From: Caldilineaceae bacterium bin5
GTDB taxonomy: Bacteria; Chloroflexota; Anaerolineae; Caldilineales; Caldilineaceae
Assembly (NCBI GenBank): GCA_002238445.1
Contig: MPML01000026.1
Location: 1 to 59,467 of the forward strand
DNA length: 59,467 nt
Direction: 5' to 3'
Part shown: piece by piece, positions 52,914 to 59,467 of the stretch
Numbering within the stretch: the stretch's first letter is position 1
How the letters are laid out: each line of letters opens with the position of its first letter
Translations under genes and position numbers: made by a program
The notes under the pieces: model-generated
Database searches by the model: none
What the model was told of the DNA's origin: nothing
The model's input: only the letters and a program-made list of their open reading frames with translations

Positions 52914-55478
52914 TCAACGCGGCTGCCCAACGGTCACAGACGGATACTCTTGCGTCTTCCTACCCAGCCATTCACTCTTTCGGCCGGCCGCGTTGACGGT
53001 ACGGATGGTGTAGAAGTATCTTGTTCCGGGGTTCAGGCCGGTGTGCCTGTACGACGTGCCGGTCAGATCGTCTCCGCCTATCGGTCGCCAGGCGGGCAGC
53101 GGATCCCACCACACCATCAGTTCGTAGCGCACCGCACCCGACACAGTTCCCCAACTCAACGCCGCGCCGCCTTCGGTCGCCTGCACGGTCAGCGTTGGAA
53201 CAGACAGCCCGGAGGCCGCAGTGGCAGTCGGCGCCGGTGTCGAAAGGCTGGCTGCAGTTGCGGTCGGCGTCGGTGTGACCGTTGACGTCCCGCCAGCCGG
53301 TACCTCTTGAGATACGGTCACAGACGGATACTCTTTCGTCTTCTCACCCAGCCATTCACTCTTTCGGCCGGCCGCGTTGACGGTGCGGATGGTGTAGAAG
53401 TATCGTGTTCCGGGGGTCAGGCCGGTGTGCCTGTACGACGTGCCGGTCAGATCGTCTCCGCCTATCGGTAGCCAGGCAGGAAGCGGATCCCACCACACCA
53501 TCAGTTCGTAGCGCATCGCACCCTGTACGATCCCCCAACTCAGCTCCACGCCGCCTTCGATCGCCTGCACGGTCAGCGTTGGAACAGACAGCCCGGAGGC
53601 CGCAGTGGCCGTCGGCGTCGGTGTGACCGTTGACGTCCCGCCACCATCCGATACCTCTTGAGATACGGTCACAGACGGATACTCGTTCGTCTTCCTACCC
53701 AGCCAGTCGCTTGTCTCGCCGGCCGCGTTGACGGTACGGATGGTGTAGTAGTATCTTGTTCCGGGGGTCAGGCCGGTATGCCTGTACGACGTGCCGGTCA
53801 GATTGTCTCCGCCTATCGGTCGCCAGGCGGGCAGCGGATCCCACCACACCTTCAGTTCGTAGCGCACCGCACCCGACACAGTTCCCCAGCTCAGCTCCAC
53901 GCCGCCTTCGATCGCCTGCGCGGTCAGCGTTGGAACAGACTGCCCGGAGCCCACAGCGGCAGTCGGCGTCTCAGTAGCAGGCGGCGTCAGTGTCTCAGTA
54001 GCAGTCGGCGTGGCAGTTGGAATACGCTGCTGGCGTGCTGCCTCACACGCAGCCAGCGTGTTGAACGGACCACGGGCATTGCCTTCACCACTTACGTTGA
54101 AACGCCACGCCCCACTGGCCTGGTAACAGGACCCGACAGGCCCGGCAGGCGGCCTCGGCGTAGAATCCAGACCAGGTGTCGCTGTGGCAGGCGGCGTGCT
54201 AGTCGGCGGGATAGTCGGAGTCGGCGTGGCAGTCGCTGTGGCAGTCGGCGTCGGCGTCTCAGTAGCAGTCGGCGTGGCAGTTGGAATAAGCTGCTGGCGT
54301 GCTGCCTCACACGCAGCCAGCGTGTTGAACGGACCACGGGCATTGCCTTCACCACTTACGTTGAAACGCCACACCCCACTGGCCTGGTAACAGGACCCGA
54401 CAGGCCCGTCAGGCGGTCTCGGCGTGGAATCCAGACCAGGTGTCGCAGTGGCAGTCGGCGTGATAGTCGGCGTCGGCGTCGCAGTCAGAGTTGGAGTGGC
54501 AGTCAGAGTCGGCGTGGCAGTCGGCGTCGGCGTGATAGTCGGCGTCAGCGTGATAGTCGGAGTCGGCGTCGGCGGGATAGTTGAAATATGCTGGTTGCGT
54601 GCTGCCTCACACGCAGCCAGCGATTTGAACGGACCACTGGCAGTATGTTCACCACTTACGTTGAAATACCAGTTCCCTCCTGGGTCTAGGTAACAGGACC
54701 CGACAGGCCCGACAGGCGGTCTCGGCGCGGCAGTCGGCGTGATAGTCGGCGTCGGCGTGATAGTCAGAGTCGGCGTCGCAGTCAGAGTCGGCGTGGCAGT
54801 CAGCGTGATAGTCGGCGTGGCAGTTGGAATACGCTGGTTGCGTGCTGCCTCACACGCAGCCAGCGATTTGAACGGACCACCGGCAGTATGTTCACCACTT
54901 ACGTTGAAATACCAGTTCCCTCCTGGGTCTAGGTAACAGGACCCGACAGGCCCGACAGGCGGTCTCGGCCCGATAGTCGCTGTGGCAGTCGGCGTCGGCG
55001 TCGCAGTCAGAGTCGGCGTGGCGTTTGGAATAAGCTGCAGGCGTGCTGCCTCACACGCAACCTGCGTGTTGAACGGACCACGGTCACCGCCACCACTTAC
55101 GGGGAAATACCAACTCCCTCCTGAGAGGTAACAGGACCCGATAGTCACCGTCGGCGTGGCAGTCACTGTGGGGGTCGGTGTGGCAGTCGCTGTGGCAGTC
55201 GGCGTGGCAGTTGGAATAAGCTGCTGGGTGCGTGCTGCCTCACACGCAACCAGCGTTTCGAACGGACCACGGGCAGTAAATTCACCACTTACGTTGAAAT
55301 ACCAATTCCCTGATGGTTCTACGTAACAGGACCCGACATTCCCGACAGCCGGTCTCGACGTGGCAGTCGGCGTGGCAGTTTCTTGTTGAGCCGCAGCGGG
55401 CGCGCTGGTGAGTGTGGCGGCAGTCACGCAGCAAGCCAGAATGACCATGAAAATTGCAACTGTCTTTATCCGTTTCAT
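52914..55478 (-). CDS. Secreted protein with six Cys-pair mini-domains and three FN3 domains
   Basis: 854 residues with a perfect SD (AAGGAGG) before ATG 55478. After the signal peptide (about 1-31, ending APAAAQQ) come six copies of a 38-42-residue unit, consensus VGSCYxxxGxWxFNVSGExxxxGPFxTLxACEAARxQ, each with two Cys (GSCY and ACEAAR), separated by Thr-Pro linkers of varying length (TPTxTxTPTxT). Three FN3 domains follow (about 520-850), nearly identical to each other and to those of the LRR protein at 49238. The Cys pair may form a disulfide after export. I do not recognise the mini-domain as a named family. The linker-coding DNA is built from short GTCGGCGT/GTGGCAGTC units prone to slippage. 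Confidence 0.85.
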   Translation of the reverse strand: MKRIKTVAIFMVILACCVTAATLTSAPAAAQQETATPTATSRPAVGNVGSCYVEPSGNWYFNVSGEFTARGPFETLVACEAARTQQLIPTATPTATATATPTPTVTATPTVTIGSCYLSGGSWYFPVSGGGDRGPFNTQVACEAARLQLIPNATPTLTATPTPTATATIGPRPPVGPVGSCYLDPGGNWYFNVSGEHTAGGPFKSLAACEAARNQRIPTATPTITLTATPTLTATPTLTITPTPTITPTAAPRPPVGPVGSCYLDPGGNWYFNVSGEHTASGPFKSLAACEAARNQHISTIPPTPTPTITLTPTITPTPTATPTLTATPTLTATPTPTITPTATATPGLDSTPRPPDGPVGSCYQASGVWRFNVSGEGNARGPFNTLAACEAARQQLIPTATPTATETPTPTATATATPTPTIPPTSTPPATATPGLDSTPRPPAGPVGSCYQASGAWRFNVSGEGNARGPFNTLAACEAARQQRIPTATPTATETLTPPATETPTAAVGSGQSVPTLTAQAIEGGVELSWGTVSGAVRYELKVWWDPLPAWRPIGGDNLTGTSYRHTGLTPGTRYYYTIRTVNAAGETSDWLGRKTNEYPSVTVSQEVSDGGGTSTVTPTPTATAASGLSVPTLTVQAIEGGVELSWGIVQGAMRYELMVWWDPLPAWLPIGGDDLTGTSYRHTGLTPGTRYFYTIRTVNAAGRKSEWLGEKTKEYPSVTVSQEVPAGGTSTVTPTPTATAASLSTPAPTATAASGLSVPTLTVQATEGGAALSWGTVSGAVRYELMVWWDPLPAWRPIGGDDLTGTSYRHTGLNPGTRYFYTIRTVNAAGRKSEWLGRKTQEYPSVTVGQPR

Positions 55479-55630
55479 ACGCGGTTACCTCCTTGGTGCA
55501 AGCGTACACGGACTTCATCCTGCTTCTGCCTCTCTTCGGGTGCGGCCGGGGATGAAGAAACGGCGCATGGGCAGAGTCCTCCACAGTTATCAATTATACA
55601 ACATTGGTGTAAATTTGAGGTGAGAAAAAC

Positions 55631-55705
55631 GGCCAATTTGGACCAATTGTTGTGAATATTATGTAAAGGTAGTATTATAGTCCCCAAAACGGTCCAATTC
55701 AGACC
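55631..55705 (+). promoter_or_regulatory. Promoter flanked by a repeated candidate operator, upstream of the hybrid kinase gene
   Basis: TTGTGA (55650-55655) and TATTAT (55673-55678) are 17 bases apart, a good sigma70-type match. The sequence AAAACGG(T)CCAATTYRGACC occurs twice, at 55627-55644 directly before the -35 and at 55687-55705 just after the expected start of transcription, 60 bases apart and so on the same face of the helix. The downstream gene encodes an OmpR-type DNA-binding domain, so autoregulation is a fair guess. The opposite strand holds the start of the mosaic gene at 55478. Confidence 0.55.
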
Positions 55706-55766
55706 TGTTGGCCGAGGACGCTGAAGCGACTACGACGCGGCTCCTGCGGCCAGATGAGGAGGGAAG

Positions 55767-58163
55767 ATGGCGCGAGTGAACGAGAAGGGAGAGAGCGAGA
55801 GGCTGCGAGAGCGCCTGTCCATCCTGTCGGAGGCCTGTCTCCGCATCAACGAGACCCTCGACCTGGAGACGGTGCTACAGGATGTCGTGGATAGCGCCCG
55901 CATCATCACCGGGTCTCGCTACGCAGGCATCAGCACCTTCGACAGCCGGGGGCAGGGCCTGGAGTTCCTGACCTCCGGCATGAGTCCGGAGGCGAAGACA
56001 TGGCTGGCGGACATGCCGGAGGGCCCGGCCTTCTTCGAGTATCTCCTGTCGCTGACCGAGCCGTTACGGATAGGAGACTTCCAGAGTCATATCAGAGAGC
56101 TGGGTATGCCCTATTTCAACCCGCCTGTGCCGGTGACCTCCGTCCTGGCGACGTCGCTGCGCGCACGGGGCGAGACGGTCGGCGTCATCTACCTTTCCAA
56201 GGGTGAAGGCGGCCAGGAGTTCACCCCCGAGGACGAAGAAACACTGGTCATGTTCGCCTCCCAGGCCGCGCTGGTCATCGCCAACGCCCGCAGGCACCGG
56301 GAGGAACAGCGGGTCAGGGCCGACCTGGAGACGCTGGTAAACACCGTTCCTGTGGGCGTGGCGGTGTTCGACGCGACGACCGGGGGCGTGGTGTCTATCA
56401 ACCGGGAAATGAGAAGGATCGCCAGCGGCCTGCACGGGCCGGAGGGCTCCATGGAGGAGCTCCTCGACGGAGTGACATTCCGGCGGGGCGACGGCAGGGA
56501 GATTTCACTGATAGAGTCCTCGCTGCCGGAGTTGCTGCGCATCGGGGAGACGGTGCGGGCCGAGGAGATCATCCTGCGGGCCCCCAACGGACGGTCCATC
56601 ACCACTCTTATGAACTCCACCCCCATAAGGTCGGAAGAGGGAGAAGTGGAGTCGGTGGTGGTCACCCTGCAGGACATGACGCCGCTGGAAGACCTGGAGC
56701 GGCTGCGAGCCGAGTTCCTGGCCATGGTGAGCCACGAGCTCCGTACCCCGCTGACCGCTATCAGGGGCTCTGCCACCGCCCTGATGGACGACTCTTCCGG
56801 GCTGCATCCCGTCGAGATGCGCCAGTTCTTCCAGATCATCCTGGACCAGACCGACCGGATGCGAGGACTGATCGCCGACCTTCTGGATGTGGCGCGCATC
56901 GAGACGGGCACGCTGTCGGTATCCCCCGAACCCACCGACTTGACGGCTCTGATGGATGACGCCAGGACCACGTTCCTGAGCGGCGGACACAAGCACAGTC
57001 TGCAGGTCGACCTCGTGTCGGGTCTGCCCTGGGTCATGGCGGACCGTTTTCGCATTGTCCAGGTTCTGGGAAATCTGCTCGCCAATGCGGCCAAGCGCTC
57101 GCCGGAATCCTCGTCCATCAGGGTGACCGCGGCGTTGGGGGAATTTCAGGTCGCGGTTGCCGTATCCGATGACGGCCAGGGAATCCCGGCGGAAAGTCTG
57201 CCGAACCTGTTCCGGAAATTCTTCCGCATCGCCACCGAGGAACAGGGCGGCGACACCGGCCTGGGCCTTGCCGTCTGCAAGGGCATCGTCGAGGCGCACG
57301 GGGGGCGCATCTGGGCCGAGAGCGACGGTCCAGGGCTTGGCGCGCGCTTCACCTTCACGCTTCCGCTTGTCGAGGACTCCGGTTTCGTGTCTCCCTTCGT
57401 GTCACGACGGCCACAGGCCGCCACCGGCATCACCCACCAGTATACGGGTGAGCAGGTGCGGATCCTGGCGGTGGACGATGAACCCCAGGCGCTCAAGTAC
57501 ATCAAAGACGTCCTTGTCAAGGCCGGCTACGTCGCCATTGCCACAAGCGACCCCAAGGAGGTCCCCTGGCTCCTGGAGGAACACAAGCCACATCTCGTCC
57601 TGTTGGACTTGATGCTGCCGGGGGTCAGCGGCATCGATCTGATGAGTGACATCGTGGAGAAGAGAGACGTGCCGGTGATCTTCGTTTCGGCGTACGGCCA
57701 GGACCAGTTGATCGCACAGGCCTTCGACATGGGGGCGACGGACTACGTCGTCAAGCCCTTCTCAAACACCGAGCTCGTGGCCAGGATCAAGGCAGCCCTC
57801 CGCAGGCGGGAGACCGCTGAGCCGACAGCGCCCTATGCCGTCGGCGACCTCGTCATCGATTATGCAGAACGCCTCGTGACCCTGGCAGGCAAGCAGGTGG
57901 CGGTGACCGCCATTCAGTACAATTTGCTGCTGGCGCTTTCGACGAACGCGGGGCGTGTGCGAACCTATGCGCAACTGCTGCAGCAGGTCTGGGACGATGA
58001 CGCAGACGGGGACGTGAGGCCGATGCGTACCGCAATAAGCGCCCTCCGGCGCATGCTGGGGGACGACGCCACTAACCCTACCTACATCTTCACCGAGCCC
58101 CGTGTCGGCTACAAGATGCCCGGACCTGAAGGGTTGGGCCCGGGTTTGACCGGGAGCCGCTGA
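55767..58163 (+). CDS. Soluble hybrid two-component protein: GAF-PAS-HisKA-HATPase-REC-winged helix
   Basis: 798 residues, no membrane segment; SD GGAGGGAAG. Domains: GAF (about 20-175); PAS-like (about 185-305); HisKA with the phospho-His at 323 (MVSHELRTPLTA); HATPase with N-box N436/N440, G1 DDGQGIP and G2 GDTGLGLAV (about 425-535); REC with D570/D571, phospho-Asp 614 (LLDLMLPG) and K663 (about 563-680); and an OmpR-type winged helix (about 690-790; RTAISALRRMLGDD, then VGYKM). One polypeptide therefore holds a full signal path from ligand to DNA. Ligand and targets unknown. It has no separate cognate regulator nearby. The following frame is a remnant. Confidence 0.92.
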   Translation: MARVNEKGESERLRERLSILSEACLRINETLDLETVLQDVVDSARIITGSRYAGISTFDSRGQGLEFLTSGMSPEAKTWLADMPEGPAFFEYLLSLTEPLRIGDFQSHIRELGMPYFNPPVPVTSVLATSLRARGETVGVIYLSKGEGGQEFTPEDEETLVMFASQAALVIANARRHREEQRVRADLETLVNTVPVGVAVFDATTGGVVSINREMRRIASGLHGPEGSMEELLDGVTFRRGDGREISLIESSLPELLRIGETVRAEEIILRAPNGRSITTLMNSTPIRSEEGEVESVVVTLQDMTPLEDLERLRAEFLAMVSHELRTPLTAIRGSATALMDDSSGLHPVEMRQFFQIILDQTDRMRGLIADLLDVARIETGTLSVSPEPTDLTALMDDARTTFLSGGHKHSLQVDLVSGLPWVMADRFRIVQVLGNLLANAAKRSPESSSIRVTAALGEFQVAVAVSDDGQGIPAESLPNLFRKFFRIATEEQGGDTGLGLAVCKGIVEAHGGRIWAESDGPGLGARFTFTLPLVEDSGFVSPFVSRRPQAATGITHQYTGEQVRILAVDDEPQALKYIKDVLVKAGYVAIATSDPKEVPWLLEEHKPHLVLLDLMLPGVSGIDLMSDIVEKRDVPVIFVSAYGQDQLIAQAFDMGATDYVVKPFSNTELVARIKAALRRRETAEPTAPYAVGDLVIDYAERLVTLAGKQVAVTAIQYNLLLALSTNAGRVRTYAQLLQQVWDDDADGDVRPMRTAISALRRMLGDDATNPTYIFTEPRVGYKMPGPEGLGPGLTGSR

Positions 58164-58174
58164 GCCTTCACAGG

Positions 58175-58486
58175 GTGTGGCGGTTCTTGTTGTTATGCGG
58201 TTGTTCGGAGGTGTCGGGTTGCACCGGTCTGTTTATGAGCGCGTTGTGGGCCCTGTACGCGGCAGTGCTGATTGTCCTGGGTATGGTGCGCCGCAGTCGC
58301 TGGCCGCGGCTGGCCGGATTGGGGTTGCTGGCAGTGCCAGTCGCCAAGCTCTTCCTCTACGACGCCTTCAGCCTGGGACAGGTATACCGGGTGACCGCGT
58401 TTATCGGTCTTGGCGTGCTGCTTGTCATCGGCGGGTTTCTGTACCAGCGCCACGGCAGAGTAATTCGAGGATTTCTGTTGGAGTGA
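58175..58486 (+). pseudogene. C-terminal remnant of a DUF2339 membrane protein
   Basis: About 85 residues in one frame, LFMSALWALYAAVLIVLGMV, then RLAGLGLLAVPVAKLFLYD, YRVTAFIGLGVLLVIGGFLY and QRHGR, match the end of the large multi-helix DUF2339 proteins, normally 700 or more residues. The GTG that opens the frame is 12 bases after the kinase stop and lacks an SD. The preceding helices are absent, so this is a truncated copy left behind next to the kinase gene. Confidence 0.6.
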
Positions 58487-59080
58487 GTCCGGATCGTGCC
58501 AATCCGTCCGGACTGCGCTCGACAGAATTCGCCAGTCACAAAAACACACAGACCTTTCAACACCAGCGTGCCGGGACAGGTCGACAGAGGAAAGTCGTCA
58601 CGGACTCGCTCCAGGTCCATGTCCAGCTGACCTCCATAGGGCCGGGAGCAAGCCAGTGGCGCAGCCATGCCGGCCGCGTCCTGTACCCCAAGGCGTCCCT
58701 GAATGTTCACAGGGTACGCTGCGACCGGCTTCGCGGGCTTGTGGCGGCATCGCCTCTTATCACTCATTTTGATAGACCTCATTTTGTCCTTCTTGTCCCC
58801 AGTTCCGGAGGATGCCGTGCAAGCAGCTCTCGATGATGCTGCGGGCGGCGTGCTGGTGGCGTTGCAGCACGCGCCGGCCGGTGTGCTCGTTCCCGGCGAT
58901 GCGGAGTACGCGGAGGGGCGAGGAGACCATAAAGGGGTATCGAATTTTCCTTGGGCATCTGTGCGCCCCTGCGCTGATAAGCAGTTTGCTTCCGCAAAAT
59001 CGCTGTTCAGACCCACGTCAACAAGCCTGGTAAATTGATCAAGGGACTTTGTCATCCATTCTCACAATGGAACAATGCAA
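58487..59080. other. Gene-poor interval with no recognised feature
   Basis: About 600 bases. A long minus-strand frame (to 59055) is low-complexity Ser/Ala/Pro-rich and overlaps other equally long frames, so looks like chance in GC-rich DNA. One minus-strand segment, RIAGNEHTGRRVLQRHQHAA, has ordinary protein character but no family and no start. Confidence 0.35.
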
Positions 59081-59108
59081 ACGTGGCGCCCTATCTGGGG
59101 CGCCACGT
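59081..59108 (-). terminator. Terminator-like hairpin downstream of the partial gene at the right edge
   Basis: ACGTGGCGCCC and GGGCGCCACGT pair perfectly (11 bp) with loop TATCTG. It lies about 70 bases after the stop at 59181 on the minus strand. The following T-run is short (TTTG), so it may act with Rho or as an RNA end-protector. Confidence 0.6.
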
Positions 59109-59180
59109 CTGATCTTAGCTGCCTGATAGTGCAACGCCTGCTCGTTCCCAATCTGAGGGCGTCACATGGGCTTGCGGTCT

Positions 59181-59467
59181 TTAGCCGCCGCCACCTTCAC
59201 TGCCACCTTCACCGCTGCTGCCATGCTCGCCGCCGCTTTCGCCGCCGCCTTCACCGCCGCCGCCTTCACTCGCGCCGACCTCGGCATGGGGCGTCCAGCC
59301 GTCGAAGGGCTGCGCCGATGCGGGCAGAATCACGTTCATGGCCGCGCCTGCCGCCAGATCGACCGGCGTTGTCGGGCCGAGTTCGATACCGTTGGACAGG
59401 TGGACCTCGATGCGTACGCTTGTCAAGGTCGCGCCGGTCGTGTTCACAACGCTGCCGAAAAAGGCGT
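59181..59467 (-). CDS. Partial protein with FxLYD-like domain end and Gly/Ser/Glu-rich tail
   Basis: Only the C-terminal 95 or so residues are inside the window; the frame is open through the right edge, so the true start lies outside. FFGSVVNTTGATLTSVRIEV and HLSNGIELGPTTPVDLAAGA are the last strands of an immunoglobulin-like FxLYD domain, which in Chloroflexota and Gram-positives occurs in exported proteins. The final 30 residues are almost only Gly, Ser and Glu (SEGGGGEGGGESGGEHG), a flexible acidic tail. The ATG at 59447 inside the frame is probably not the start. Confidence 0.6.
   Translation of the reverse strand, partial: AFFGSVVNTTGATLTSVRIEVHLSNGIELGPTTPVDLAAGAAMNVILPASAQPFDGWTPHAEVGASEGGGGEGGGESGGEHGSSGEGGSEGGGG

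Noticed and set aside
53950..55240. Possible CRISPR-like array of regular short repeats
   Set aside because: The repeats are coding Thr-Pro linkers and mini-domains in one long frame, with no unique spacers of even length and no cas genes.
58357..59055. 232-codon minus-strand frame near the right end
   Set aside because: Low-complexity product overlapping a recognisable DUF2339 fragment on the other strand; no start signal.

Overview
The window looks like a chromosomal segment of a GC-rich, heterotrophic Chloroflexota bacterium, most likely of the Caldilineales/Anaerolineae type. The evidence is the mix of gene families: Asp/Glu-rich solute-binding lipoproteins with an LxxC lipobox, paired sugar ABC transporters, many Gfo/Idh/MocA oxidoreductases, PhyH dioxygenases and SMP-30 lactonases, and secreted proteins with Thr-Pro-rich linkers. 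The taxonomic call is inference, because there is no rRNA or marker gene in the window. The secreted LRR/FN3 proteins would fit a host-associated (for example sponge) or surface-associated life, but the sequence alone does not prove that.

Region 1 (1-11.5 kb): a DinB-like protein and a sugar-phosphate isomerase-like protein on the + strand face a minus-strand catabolic operon. In transcription order the operon is oxidoreductase, PhyH dioxygenase, sugar-binding lipoprotein, MalF-type permease fused to a seven-bladed beta-propeller, MalG-type permease, oxidoreductase. The fusion permease's Shine-Dalgarno and start codon lie in one arm of a perfect 15-bp hairpin. A second PhyH gene follows at 10.6 kb.

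Region 2 (11.5-18 kb): a complete oligopeptide/oligosaccharide (Dpp/Opp-type) ABC transporter in the order permease, permease, ATPase, ATPase, small membrane protein, lipoprotein, closed by a terminator.

Region 3 (18.8-37.3 kb): central and sugar-acid metabolism. It holds malic enzyme, two SMP-30/gluconolactonase-like proteins, an orphan E1-beta subunit coupled to a NUDIX/zinc-ribbon protein, a YjhG-type xylonate dehydratase, a uronate-dehydrogenase-like SDR, an SLC13 anion transporter, a BNR sialidase-like protein and tRNA-Gly(CCC). Inserted in it is a lower-GC patch (21.9-26.7 kb) with a HEPN-like protein, an AAA ATPase plus TOPRIM pair that resembles OLD/PARIS-type defence modules, and an orphan FitA-like antitoxin.

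Region 4 (37.5-42 kb): a DUF4268 protein that has lost the expected nuclease residues, an M29-like aminopeptidase and a TrkH potassium transporter.

Region 5 (42-59.5 kb): a loosely packed, repeat-rich stretch with remnants of a multiheme HAO-like cytochrome, an IS3 transposase, a MacB/FtsX permease and a DUF2339 protein. Among them sit a G5/3D cell-wall protein, two tandem secreted mosaic proteins that share near-identical FN3 modules and 3' flanks, and a soluble one-polypeptide two-component system (GAF-PAS-HisKA-HATPase-REC-winged helix) with a good promoter flanked by a repeated candidate operator.

A structured dispersed repeat occurs four times (1-80, 18.3 kb, 38.6 kb, 40.2 kb), always in the same orientation and always between genes. 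At least three further small repeat families occur in 42-53 kb.
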